DNA of 64,000 nt from Mortierella alpina (Eukaryota > Mortierellomycota > Mortierellomycetes > Mortierellales > Mortierellaceae). Made by a program: the position numbers and the translations under genes. The stretch lies in contig JANATF010000010.1 in NCBI GenBank assembly GCA_029449245.1, positions 1,550,001 to 1,614,000 on the forward strand, given 5' to 3'. The notes under the pieces are model-generated. The model saw only the letters and a list, made by a program, of their open reading frames with translations. It had not been told where the DNA came from and ran no database searches. Position 1 is the first letter of the stretch; every line of letters starts with the position of its first letter. Below, one piece after another: positions 23,401 through 32,025 of this stretch.

Positions 23401-25813
23401 GTCCAGTCCGCTTTCACGAGCAGGTACGCAGCACAAATTCTTCCATCGCTCTTTACTCGAGTATTTTTACTCCCGGCATGTGCATGAGTTCATGGACAAG
23501 AACTTGGTGTCTGGAGTCTCTTGCGGTTTAACCGATCACCCCTTGAGTCAGAGAAATCTTGTCGAGGAGCCATCGATCGTCCAGTTCCTAGCCGAGCACG
23601 TTCAACGCGATTCAACATTCAAGCAAGGGCTCCACCAGATTATCGATCTATCCAAATCGGACGCTAACGCAAGTCAAGCAGCAGCAAACGCCATCACTAT
23701 CTTGGTCCGGGCAGACATAGCATTCAACGGCGCAGATCTGAACAATATTCGGATTCCTGGCGCAGACTTGAGTGGCGGGCAGTTCGACTCGGCGCAACTT
23801 CAAGGGGCAGATTTGAGAAACACCAACCTTCGTAATATTTGGCTGCGTCAGGCTGACTTGAGCAAGGCACAGATGGCAGACGCACAGTTTGGCGAATGGC
23901 CCTTCCTTGAGGAAGAGTATGGGGTGATAAGCTGTGTTTACTCGTCGGATGGAGAGACGTTTGCCGTTGGCCTCACTAGTGGCACGATCAATCTATACAG
24001 GACCATGACCTGGGAAAAGACGCACACACTAGATGGCCACACCGACTATGTTAGAAGCGTGGTGTTTTCGCCAAGCGGCCAGCAGATTGCCTCGGGCAGT
24101 GACGACAAGACTGTGCGGCTCTGGGATGCACAAAGCGGCGCACCTGGTGCCATCCTAAGCGGCCACACCTCCTATGTTAGAAGCGTGGTGTTTTCGCCAA
24201 GCGGCAAGCAGATTGCCTCGGGCAGTGATGACAGGACCGTGCGGCTCTGGCACGCAGAAACCGGTGCACCTGGTGCCATCCTAAGTGGCCACACCGACTA
24301 TGTTAGAAGCGTGGTGTTTTCGCCAAGCGGCCAGCAGATTGCGTCGGGCAGTGATGACGGCACGATCCGGCTATGGGACGCACAAACCGGTGCACCTGGT
24401 GCCATCCTAAGCGGCCACACATTCTATGTTTCCAGCGTGGTGTTTTCGCCAAGCGGCCAGCAGATTGCCTCGGGCAGTTACGACAGGACTGTGCGGCTCT
24501 GGGATGCACAAACCGGTGCACCTGGTGCCATCCTTATCGGCCACACCTCCTATGTTTTCAGCGTGGTGTTTTCGCCAAGCGGCCAGCAGATTGCGTCGGG
24601 CAGTGATGACAGGACCGTGCGGCTCTGGCACGCAGAAACCGGTGCACCTGGTGCCATCCTAAGTGGCCACACCGACTATGTTAGAAGCGTGGTGTTTTCG
24701 CCAAGCGGCCAGCAGATTGCGTCAGGCAGTGATGACGGCACGATCCGGCTATGGGACGCACAAACCGGTGCACCTGGTGCCATACTAAGCGGCCACACAC
24801 TCTATGTTTCCAGCGTGGTGTTTTCGCCAAGCGGCCAGCAGATTGCCTCGGGCAGTTACGACAGGACTGTGCGGCTCTGGGATGCACAAACCGGTGCACC
24901 TGGTGCCATCCTTATCGGCCACACCTCCTATGTTTTCAGCGTGGTGTTTTCGCCAAGCGGCCAGCAGATTGCCTCGAGCAGTTGGGACAACACGGTGCGA
25001 CTCTGGGACGCACAGACGGGTGCGCCTGGTATGATCCTCAGCGGCCACGCCGACTGGACCAGGAGTGTTGTGTTTTCGCCAAGCGGCCAGCACATTGCCT
25101 CGGGCAGCGATGACGGCACGATCCGGCTATGGGATGCGAAAACTGGTGCACCTGGCGCCATCTTAAGCGGCCATACAAAGTGTGTTCGGAGCGTTGTGTT
25201 TTCGCCAAGCGGCCAACAGATTGCCTCGGGCAGTGACGACAAGACGGTGCGGCTCTGGGACGCGCAAACGGGTGCACCTGGTGCTATCCTAGAAAGCCAT
25301 ACCAATTCGGTTAGGAGCGTTGTGTTTTCGCCAAGCGGCATGCAAATTGCCTCAGGCAGTGAAGACAAGACGGTGCGGCTCTGGGACACACAGACTGGTG
25401 GATCTGGTGCCATCCTAGACGGTCATGCCGCCGAGGTTATCAGTGTGGTGTTTTCCCCAAGCGGCCAGCAGGTTGCCTCAGGCAGCAACGACAGGACGGT
25501 GCGGCTTTGGGACGTGAAATCAGGTTACTGCTTGGCCACTATCAAAGGTTTCCTTGGAGTGGTTAACTCAATCGCATGGCATGCTGGTACGGACGGCAGT
25601 TACTTAGCAACTGGCTCTGGGGATAAATCCGTTCGCCTATGGCAGGTGGCTGTAGCCTGCGATTCCGTGGACCTACTCTGGGGCTCAAGGCATGATCAAC
25701 TAACTGTATCAGACGCCCTTATCTCAGATGCACAGGGGCTGAGCGGGATCAATAGGAAACTACTAGAGCAACGTGGCGCTGTGAGCCAACCGACATCTTT
25801 GAAAGAACCTTAG
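20495..25813 (+). CDS. NLR1: STAND receptor, Arm-like / NACHT / pentapeptide / 14 WD40
   Basis: This intronless frame encodes 1772 residues. Domains in order: a Ser-rich disordered leader (1-125) with a basic patch PRKRDKFISLFR (59-70); a linear motif SNIF at 128-131 and RVELPKPGTRIDTT at 141-154; an Arm/HEAT-like helical region (about 170-600); and NACHT with Walker A GDSGAGKST (660-668) and Walker B IILICDSYDE (727-736). A NACHT-end block FFHRSLLEYFYSRHV follows. Then come pentapeptide repeats (about 1079-1133, IPGADLSGG, LQGADLRNT, LRQADLSKA) and 14 WD40 repeats, enough for two seven-bladed propellers. Repeats 2-13 are each exactly 42 residues. By family this is a signal-transducing NTPase whose WD40 array senses a ligand and triggers oligomerisation. 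The effector output is unknown. The start aligns with NLR3 (MSNST). Confidence 0.92.
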   Translation: MSNSTNSSPPSSRRSANRDLAPSLATHGRSLSEEAVTVSSQHANSTSDGDDRSISSRGPRKRDKFISLFRSAKPEDRATAGTSGTKIHKTPAAATEAESVGYADSSINVASVAANRKESTTDLTRTCSNIFPNNITRPSSRVELPKPGTRIDTTSQLALCGGLLNSALSLHSESRLEKNSDQSSQDVPTDGTYRDWVKHLNEHPIEQYHIRWLLMRMVEEFAKDAVKGSSAITEIVLLGPVLESEQYRCLLSCFINKFDQSVILDVDLLHGLVLLVQCTSEGYLLEDDLVKIMSIVRKHLQDTHMQSSDHPYHLTLALSRVLDVMAQHEVKDVDRVEQHEPLAEVLHSLQESSDPFLMYQASYAFQALQCIPDDETILQAMMRRSGVVAEGLVNISGVVNLDLGGFLEGLGQVHKTVVETMGIAKSAYEGARSLIEGGQDVLAAIKQGFSSGSKRAWYPAIIGASTLVREGRLADFKVVVLEAACRNSHEFQWGICQLLGEVALDPTWESTTRQQAVDFLVELYSNDPYWGRDASVKSWMLTILHVVSERADQGPEVSPAFKKQYFDITDAAMFNKPYPLLSRCAPPPMWLLLRQVQKMPYVEHDLHLLRTERLQEYSQNVYIPPLAKASIQASDKDAVPLMNKVEAFLDSDQHVFLVLGDSGAGKSTFNKHLEHKLWDGYKQEGPIPLFINLPAIDRPDQDLIGKQLRIHNFSDPQIQELKLHRQIILICDSYDETQLKVNLHRANLFNQKGQPNIKMVISCRSTYIGSDYRNLFQPQQSDRYNTIATDLYAEAVIVPFSSDQVEDYVGQFVRDPEVHKLRGDRAAWSTEDYMGKLRSIPKMMELVRNPFLLSLSLRALPVVVKDAEDLSKVKVTRLTLYDSFIHQWLEINKLRLENINLPADTASAMQELLEEGFTMSGIRFSEDLAAAIFREQDGNPIVQYTPRLDKETWKVDFFGPKPHVTLLRESSPLSRAGTQHKFFHRSLLEYFYSRHVHEFMDKNLVSGVSCGLTDHPLSQRNLVEEPSIVQFLAEHVQRDSTFKQGLHQIIDLSKSDANASQAAANAITILVRADIAFNGADLNNIRIPGADLSGGQFDSAQLQGADLRNTNLRNIWLRQADLSKAQMADAQFGEWPFLEEEYGVISCVYSSDGETFAVGLTSGTINLYRTMTWEKTHTLDGHTDYVRSVVFSPSGQQIASGSDDKTVRLWDAQSGAPGAILSGHTSYVRSVVFSPSGKQIASGSDDRTVRLWHAETGAPGAILSGHTDYVRSVVFSPSGQQIASGSDDGTIRLWDAQTGAPGAILSGHTFYVSSVVFSPSGQQIASGSYDRTVRLWDAQTGAPGAILIGHTSYVFSVVFSPSGQQIASGSDDRTVRLWHAETGAPGAILSGHTDYVRSVVFSPSGQQIASGSDDGTIRLWDAQTGAPGAILSGHTLYVSSVVFSPSGQQIASGSYDRTVRLWDAQTGAPGAILIGHTSYVFSVVFSPSGQQIASSSWDNTVRLWDAQTGAPGMILSGHADWTRSVVFSPSGQHIASGSDDGTIRLWDAKTGAPGAILSGHTKCVRSVVFSPSGQQIASGSDDKTVRLWDAQTGAPGAILESHTNSVRSVVFSPSGMQIASGSEDKTVRLWDTQTGGSGAILDGHAAEVISVVFSPSGQQVASGSNDRTVRLWDVKSGYCLATIKGFLGVVNSIAWHAGTDGSYLATGSGDKSVRLWQVAVACDSVDLLWGSRHDQLTVSDALISDAQGLSGINRKLLEQRGAVSQPTSLKEP
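24035..25546 (+). repeat. Twelve tandem 126-base WD40 units in NLR1
   Basis: Units begin at 24035, 24161, 24287, 24413, 24539, 24665, 24791, 24917, 25043, 25169, 25295 and 25421. Most share long identical nucleotide blocks, including the third codon positions of SVVFSPSG and GAPGAIL. Such high internal conservation indicates recent amplification or ongoing homogenisation. Differences cluster just after the GH dipeptide and around the SGS-D turn. Confidence 0.95.
24161..24916 (+). repeat. Tandem duplication of a 378-base three-WD40 block
   Basis: Block 24161-24538 and block 24539-24916 differ at about 8 positions by eye. The unit that follows at 24917 opens like the unit at 24539 (GHTSYVFS), which suggests where the exchange points were. 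Confidence 0.9.
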
Positions 25814-25882
25814 ATGATGACGAACGGTCTCCTCTAATGAGTGACGGTGTCGAATAAAACGTTTAGACATATTTTGTGCCAT

Positions 25883-26017
25883 TCCGTTGACCTACCCTGG
25901 AGATGATGCCATGATCAACTAGTTGTATAAAGTGACCATATTTCAAATGTAAAGAGCTTGAGCAGTATCAATAGGAATCTACTAGAGCATCATGGCGCTG
26001 TGAGCCAACTGACGTCG
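25883..26017 (+). pseudogene. Degenerate duplicate of the NLR1 C-terminal coding end
   Basis: This stretch just past the NLR1 stop resembles 25666-25796 within the NLR1 coding end. Shared blocks include GCATGATCAACTA / CCATGATCAACTA, ATCAATAGGAA followed by CTACTAGAGCA, and TGGCGCTGTGAGCCAAC. It has stops and indels in the NLR1 frame, so it is a non-coding relic of a tandem duplication of the gene's 3' end. Confidence 0.75.
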
Positions 26018-26290
26018 GCCTTCTAGACCTGATGCCTTTTGCTCAAGCAATGCGGCACTACGCTCAGGCCTCCTGAATTCCGTTCCTGCAAATTTGCACG
26101 AGATTTTGAAGCACGAGGAAGGCATCCAGGCACTTTTACCGGCGGGAACGTGGGAGAAAAAAAAAGATTGAGTGGTGGCAATTCCCACAATTTGACCTCG
26201 AGTTTTACAAGCACATACGCAGTGAAGAGTTTTTTTTTATTATATGTACAAGATGAAAAAGAATAGACTTTGCTTTTTGTTTGCTTTCTT

Positions 26291-26968
26291 TTAAGCCTTC
26301 TGGGTGCCAGGCTGGGTGGCGAAGCGAAGGTAGGGCTTGACGGTCCTGAAGCCAGGGAACAAGGTCTCGGCCTCCTTGTTGGTGACGGAGGGGTGAACAA
26401 TAACATCGTCGCCGTCCTTCCAGTTACCGGGGGTGGTGATGCGGTTCTTGTCACCGAGCTGGAGCGAGTCAACGACACGCAAGATTTCGTCAAAGTTGCG
26501 GCCAGTCGAGGCGGGGTAGGACAGAGTCAAACGGATGGTCTTCTTGGGATCAATGACAAAGACGGAGCGGACCGTGAAGGGGATGCCCTTGTTGTCGAGG
26601 TTGGTGATATCCTGGTAGTCCAGCATGTCGTAGAGAGTCGAGATCTTGCGGTCAGCATCGGCAATGATAGGGAACTTGAGGTCGACGTTGTTGACCTCGT
26701 TGATGTCCGTGATCCATTCGTGGTGGGACTCGAGGCCGTTGGCAGAGAGGCCGATCACCTTGACGTTGCGCTCCTCGAACTGGGGCTGGAGACGGGCCAC
26801 GAGACCGAGCTCGGTGGTGCAGACGGGGGTGAAGTCAGCGGGGTGGGAGAAGAGCACGACCCAGGAGTCGCCGATGAACTCGTGGAACTTGATAGGGCCC
26901 TTGGTGGTTTCGGCCTCGAAGTCGGGGGCGATGGAGCCGAGACGGAGGGGGACGCGTTCAGGAGACAT
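26291..26968 (-). CDS. PRX1: 1-Cys peroxiredoxin (Prx6/PRX1 type)
   Basis: This intronless gene encodes 225 residues. The peroxidatic Cys50 is in HPADFTPVCTTELG, the Prx6-class active-site signature. The C-terminal 1-Cys-Prx extension (GNWKDGDDVIVHPSV, FPGFRTVKPYLRF) is present. No resolving Cys is seen in the C-terminal arm, as expected for the 1-Cys class. It reduces hydrogen peroxide and lipid hydroperoxides using glutathione or thioredoxin partners. There is no long N-terminal mitochondrial leader, unlike yeast Prx1, so it is probably cytosolic. The symbol denotes family rather than proven orthology. Confidence 0.95.
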   Translation of the reverse strand: MSPERVPLRLGSIAPDFEAETTKGPIKFHEFIGDSWVVLFSHPADFTPVCTTELGLVARLQPQFEERNVKVIGLSANGLESHHEWITDINEVNNVDLKFPIIADADRKISTLYDMLDYQDITNLDNKGIPFTVRSVFVIDPKKTIRLTLSYPASTGRNFDEILRVVDSLQLGDKNRITTPGNWKDGDDVIVHPSVTNKEAETLFPGFRTVKPYLRFATQPGTQKA

Positions 26969-28052
26969 GGTTTCTGGAAGGTGTGGTGGTTGTGAGTGGG
27001 TGGGTTGAGGAATGGGGAATGAGAAGGAAAAAAAGAGGAAAACGCAAACGGGAGATCCGCTTTATAAGGGTGTGCCGTCCCGCGAGGTGTGCGAGGTGTC
27101 GTTGTCGAGGACATCGATGGCGAAATCGATGGCATTCGCAGTCACTGCATCACCCAATCTTATTTTTTTCTGCAGTCTAGAAAAGCGCTTCGTCCTGGCC
27201 ATTAGCAAATCAGCCTTGCTGGGCCAACAGGAACAGCCCGAGGTCGTGTCAGCCGTGAGCGCACCGCCTGGAGGCCCCTCGATCACGCCATCCACGCAGT
27301 GCCGCGATTGGAGCTCGCCTCAACGCGTCCATCGCGCACGAGCAGACCCACCCTCCCCTGCATCTGTGTGTGGTGTCCGCTCTGCTCGTGTCCGCTTTAA
27401 AGTTCTCCATCCCACGATGATACCATCGTGGCCTGCCTCGTCGTCCTTCCTTGGCCTTCTATCTCCCGCATCTCACCATCTGGAAGAGACATTGCCTTTT
27501 CTCTGTTAGACCCATCTAAGACGCAGCCTCTGCTCCTTGTAGATGCGTCTGGGGTGCTATGTGACCAATATCCCACATCTCCATACTCTTGCACCTTGCC
27601 TGCAGGGTGACTCTTCTTTGTACCATCCTCAACTACCGCTGGTTGTCTCACTCGCACCTGGAAATAGACTGGCAGACTTTCTCTTCCTTCCGCGTCCCAC
27701 CATCTGCCTTTCTTCTAGGGCCTAGAAGCAACCAGAGACACACAGCAACACGACAGCCCAAGGACAGGCGCCACAAGCTGCAGAAGGCATGATGTGACTA
27801 CATGTCACGGATGGAATTGGCTTTCTAGCGAATGGCATTCTCCTCGGAATGACAAATGAAGCATGCTGCTCGGTCATCTTTGAACCCCGCGACGTCCTTA
27901 TCCGTAAAGTTTACGGATGCTGCGCCGGGAAAGCGGCACCCAGGATCTTTTCTCAGGAATCTCGGTTAAAGCTTGCGGATATTGTTATTAGGGCGGGAGG
28001 GTGGCATATGAAAGTATCGAATAAAAAAAGTAATTGCATCTGTCGTTTCTGC
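26969..28052. other. Intergenic between peroxiredoxin and GT71 genes
   Basis: This segment holds the peroxiredoxin promoter (pyrimidine-rich on the minus strand near 26970-27060) and the 3' flank of the glycosyltransferase gene. The several short open frames have no recognisable domain. No RNA gene or repeat was seen. Confidence 0.4.
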
Positions 28053-29873
28053 CTACACAGCTTCTTTGTTTCCCTTGCCACCCTTGGCGCCATCTGTCTT
28101 GACAAGCCGCGGGATCGGCAGGATGCTCTTGATTTTGGGCTGTCGCAACTCCTCCGCCACGCTGCGATCCACCCTGAGCATATCGAACACGGTCTGCCTA
28201 TCATTCCACTCCACCTCCTTCAGCGCTCCGTGGAAGGTTGGCACCAGACACGAGTGTTCAATATCCCAGATCCCATGCTCATCCCGAATCCATGCTGTGT
28301 ATTTTAGATACGGCGAGTTCTCGATCGACTTGTCTCGAACGAGTCCGCTGTTCCACCACAGAGGCTGGCCTTTGTAACTGAAGTGCAACTGGTTCCCGCA
28401 AACACGATCCCTACGCACAAAGGCAGAGGCAGACAGGGATGGCCTGTAGCCCCGGCTCTCACTCGGCGAGTTGCCGTGGTTCCTCAAAGAGGAAGATTCG
28501 CCCCTCTTGTATGGCACTGTATCGCCCAGATCTCCAATGATCCCGCCCCCAAAGCGTACGAAAGAGTAGCGCTCCTGAATCATCTCCATGCCTATCCAAA
28601 AGGACTCTTTCTCGCCCCACGTCGCTCGGTAGGTGATCTGATTCCGTTCCTGGACGTCGTTCATCTTGCAGATCGCCAGAAGGCCCAAAAAGTGAATTCT
28701 CTTGTTCAAAACAACCACTCCAGAGTCTTGATCCTGATCTCCCTTGGATCGAAACCATCGTGTCTTTGAGGGGTGATTTGAAACTGTAGGCAAGTGGCTG
28801 TATAGCCACGCCCTTTTGTTGACCCCAGCCGTCCTTGTGGGTATGGTCCTGTCATAAAAGAAAACTGTGCCAACCTCCTTATAGCCACCATCCTCAAACA
28901 GCACTGCAGGATCCTGCAGGAAATACGCATCCGAGTCCATGAGGATGACTTCCGCAAAGCGTGAGACCAGCATGGCGAATGGTTTGATATTGGGTCCTGA
29001 AATCTGGAGCATGTCCTGGTCCAACTTTGTGCTAATGTCGATCACATTCACACCCTCCAGCTGCTCAAACCACTCTCGGTTTTCAAGACTCAAATCCTGC
29101 TCTCCTGCATAGTAGATCTCGATCGGTAGGGGCGATCTCAAGACCTCACGCAGCACTTTGACAGTCGTCCGAGCATACGTCGAGTGCTTGTTGCCAACAC
29201 ACATCACAATACCCCTGTTCCTGTTATGCAGGCTGGTTGTGGATCCGGATGATGCATTGGCCAAGGTTGTTTCCCGAAATAGGTCAAAGCTGGTGTGATG
29301 GTTCTTGAAAATCCATGGGAAGAGGGTTTGCTCCATCTTTTGGAAGAGGCCGACAGCTGGAGCGATCTCCGTGGATGCATGAACAAAGAATTGATCCTGC
29401 TGGTCTTTGCCGTCTAGCTGATCATAGTCCGCCTTGAGAGAGTGCCATAGCGCCCTGAAGACGCGCAGGCGTTTAGCGAGGTGCAGGAATGCATTGTCGG
29501 CCAACAGATCCCCTGATGGCCGCTTATCTGTTGCGGATGATCTATCAGCAGCCATGCGCAGTGTGGGCGGCGGAGCAGTCAGGAACTGCGCAATCTCCTG
29601 GCCCTCTGCCGTTGACAGTATCTGGGTATCGCCCATTGTCCACGGTTTGATGTCGCGGGTGGGATAGGTCGCAATGTGATGTGTATAGTAGATGTCGTTC
29701 TCGCCTGCCTCGGACGGAACCGACTGTACCTGGCCATCCTCGTCGAAGGAGACCTCGAATGGGCCTTGGTACTGTGAAAGGGACGCAAGAAAGAAAAAGA
29801 TCGAGACAGTGGCAAGGATGCGAAGAGTCTGCCCTTTTCGGAGTGCTGACGAGAGTAGTGCAACGCCTGGCAT
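28053..29873 (-). CDS. MNN1-family alpha-1,3-mannosyltransferase (GT71)
   Basis: This single exon encodes 606 residues from the ATG at 29873 (MPGVALLSSALRKGQ). A type II membrane anchor is at about residues 18-36 (LRILATVSIFFFLASL), so the catalytic part faces the Golgi lumen. The GT71 hallmarks are GIVMCVGNKHSTYARTTVKVLR, LPIEIYYAGEQDL, and the DXD motif in ILMDSDAYFLQDP (Asp313 and Asp315). VFFYDRTIP and SGVVVLNKRIHFLGLL follow. The family adds terminal alpha-1,3-mannose to N- and O-glycans or cell-wall mannan, with GDP-mannose as donor. The frame stays open upstream of this ATG but without another in-frame ATG, so this start was chosen. Confidence 0.92.
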   Translation of the reverse strand: MPGVALLSSALRKGQTLRILATVSIFFFLASLSQYQGPFEVSFDEDGQVQSVPSEAGENDIYYTHHIATYPTRDIKPWTMGDTQILSTAEGQEIAQFLTAPPPTLRMAADRSSATDKRPSGDLLADNAFLHLAKRLRVFRALWHSLKADYDQLDGKDQQDQFFVHASTEIAPAVGLFQKMEQTLFPWIFKNHHTSFDLFRETTLANASSGSTTSLHNRNRGIVMCVGNKHSTYARTTVKVLREVLRSPLPIEIYYAGEQDLSLENREWFEQLEGVNVIDISTKLDQDMLQISGPNIKPFAMLVSRFAEVILMDSDAYFLQDPAVLFEDGGYKEVGTVFFYDRTIPTRTAGVNKRAWLYSHLPTVSNHPSKTRWFRSKGDQDQDSGVVVLNKRIHFLGLLAICKMNDVQERNQITYRATWGEKESFWIGMEMIQERYSFVRFGGGIIGDLGDTVPYKRGESSSLRNHGNSPSESRGYRPSLSASAFVRRDRVCGNQLHFSYKGQPLWWNSGLVRDKSIENSPYLKYTAWIRDEHGIWDIEHSCLVPTFHGALKEVEWNDRQTVFDMLRVDRSVAEELRQPKIKSILPIPRLVKTDGAKGGKGNKEAV

Positions 29874-30608
29874 CCTAACTGAAACGGGCAATGGAGCACC
29901 GAATATAATAAAAAGAGGGTGTTGAAGTGTGAATGTTGAGCAGATCAAGTAGCTTTTCTCCAGGGGTCATGTCAAGTGGACAAGGACTGGTCGTGTGAGT
30001 CAGAAGGCCTAAGTGAAGACTGAGGGAATGGGTGGGTGCAAGTATCGACGAAGAGAAAGGAAATAAGGCGAGAAGAACAAAAACAAGAACAGGAACAAGA
30101 ACAAGCGGCCCTTTGTCTCTGATGCGGCGTGTGTCTGATCCATCCCAAAAAGTAGACGGTCCATGTGCCTCAGGGCTTGAAGCTCAATCTCATTTAAAGT
30201 TTGGTGTGTACATTTGCTTTGGTGTGCCTGTGCCTGCCTTGGCGCTGAACAGCCCATAAATTGCTATTCGGTCGAAGTTGCGGCTGTTGCAAGAAAAGCA
30301 CCGAAATGCACAACGACCGGTCGTCTAGCTTGCGTTGTCCCTGTCGCCTCTGCCGCCTCTGTCAGCTCCACTGTGGCGCAATAAAGCACGCGACTCCTGT
30401 GCTGACTTGGACATCCTTGGTCAAGTTTCTACGCTCGATTTCCGCGCCTATTTGTGCTGGAGCAAAGTCGATGAACGGACATTGAAAACGAATCTGTAGC
30501 ACACAAGCAAGCATGTGTTCTCCAGGGCCTTCCTCAGACGAGTCTTTTCCCAGTTTGCGAAGCAAGCCAACCGTAGTCTGATCAACGGCTGCAAAAGTGG
30601 TGCCCACC
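29874..30608. other. Intergenic upstream of the GT71 gene
   Basis: This segment holds the mannosyltransferase promoter and the 3' flank of the next minus-strand gene. A purine-rich GAACAAGAACAAG-like tract at about 30045-30110 is the only compositional feature. No gene was recognised. Confidence 0.4.
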
Positions 30609-31420
30609 CTATTGCTCTGTCTTGCTCTTTCTTTCTTGCGACATCAAGATCAGCGTCATGATCTCTGTCAGCTCGTTGTACACCTGGTTCGCAGCCTCAG
30701 TCAGCTTCGGAAACTGCCCATCCCCCTGCTGGGCAACCCGCTGAACATCCTGCCGCCGCTCATTCAAGGCCTGCATGCTCACGTCGGGCACTTCGCCCAA
30801 AAGAGTAATCGCCCTTGCCATCTCTTTCAGCTCTTGTGCCTGTCCAACCATAAGACGGAGGCGCCTCTCTGTTCGTTGCACAGACCGTTGCTCCCACCAT
30901 CCTCGCGCGTGCACATAAGTCGCAGCCATGCCGAGTCCAGCCCAGAAGCACTCGTAGCCTAGTCGCATCGTCCTAGACCAAGGCATGGGGCATGCGGATG
31001 ATGATGATAGCATGGGTTGACGGGCGGTTTGCGTCAAATGTAGACCAGCACTTAAACACCAGAGTAAAGCAGGCAGCCATGGTCTCTTAATCCAAGTGTT
31101 GGGTCTCCTCAAAGACTGGAGGAGCATGCCGCACTGGATGAGGACCATGCATAGAAAGCTGATATCGTTGATAGCTGTTGCGTGTGTAGCGACTAAGACT
31201 GAGCCGAGCCAGAAAAGCGAGTTGCATCTTTTTTGGGTTAACAGGGTCAGATAGAGGCAGCAGGAATAGCTGAATCAAGTCAACAGGTGCATCCGTCGCT
31301 TACCCCCACAAACTGTCTTGCCGGTGGCAACTGCGTTGTAGATGGAGTGTAGGAAGAATGGGGTCGAGAGGAGCACACCCAGACCTGCGGCGGTGAACAA
31401 TGCAAGGCTTGTGTTCTGTA
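30609..31420 (-). CDS. Unrecognised multi-span membrane protein (5' end unresolved)
   Basis: The last exon (from about 31203 or 31197 to 30609) and a preceding exon (about 31420-31306) join in phase 1 across a GT-AG intron. They encode at least 230 residues. Hydrophobic spans are seen at LALFTAAGLGVLLSTPFFL, INDISFLCMVLIQCGMLL, LPALLWCLSAGL and YECFWAGLGMAATYV. A charged helical tail of about 90 residues follows (RTERRLRLMVGQAQELKEM, LTEAANQVYNELTEI). I do not recognise the family. The true N-terminus lies upstream of the acceptor at about 31421, but no convincing ATG-bearing exon could be chosen. Candidates near 31530-31560 would need an intron of only 26 bases. Confidence 0.5.
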
Positions 31421-32025
31421 CGAGCAGCGGACTCTGTCAGTGCACCACTTGCAAGATACCCAAGAAAAGAAGCAGCGGTTCCGTTTTCTTCATGTTTGTC
31501 CTCTTGCCTTGTTTCTATCTCTTGAGACATCCGTCATGGCTTGTAACATCGCGCGTGTTTGGTTCAGAGGAGAAATGGTGGGAGAACAAGGGCAGTGTGT
31601 GAGAGTGAGAGGAATAGTGGAAGGAACAAAAAGATGAAAGAATGAAAGGTGAAAGAAAGGAGAACAGTTCGCCCCTTTCTGACTGTTGCCACCCTTTGTT
31701 CCATCAAGAGCCACAGATCAGTTTTGCTTCGACTGCAACAACTGCCCGAGAAGTTTCATCGCAGTGGGGTTCGGGTGATTGTGAATGAGAATGAGCACAT
31801 GGAGTGATTTCATTAAGAATGGAAAAACGGATTTGCATTCATGGACCCTTTTTGCGTTGTGTCACAATGTCATGCACAGCGCGCGATAATGAGGCGCTCA
31901 TGCCCTTGTCAGGAAACAGTTCATACTGTAGGATGTAGGCCATATTTTGTGATGATCACAAGAAGCGATTCACTGTTCAAATTTTTTGTAATCACAAACA
32001 TCATAGCCTCTATCAATCCACCACC
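31421..32025. other. Intergenic; 5' of membrane gene, 3' of Crypton
   Basis: This stretch probably holds the missing first exon and promoter of the membrane-protein gene (31421-31720) and the 3' flank of the Crypton. A purine-rich AAGGAACAAAAAGATGAAAGAATGAAAG-like tract is at about 31619-31665. No WD40 relic of a neighbouring NLR could be recognised here. Confidence 0.35.

Noticed and set aside
24303-25277. Several open frames of 70-160 codons antisense to, or in the second frame of, the WD40 array
   Set aside because: They repeat with the 126-base period and are shadows of the NLR1 coding units, not separate genes.
24035-25546. Tandem array considered as a possible CRISPR or satellite
   Set aside because: The 126-base units are translated in one frame as canonical WD40 repeats with no spacer. 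It is a coding repeat in a eukaryotic gene.
26270-26995. A 241-codon plus-strand frame opposite the peroxiredoxin gene
   Set aside because: It is Gly/Val/Glu-rich antisense of a GC-biased conserved gene. The minus-strand product has the clear peroxiredoxin signature.
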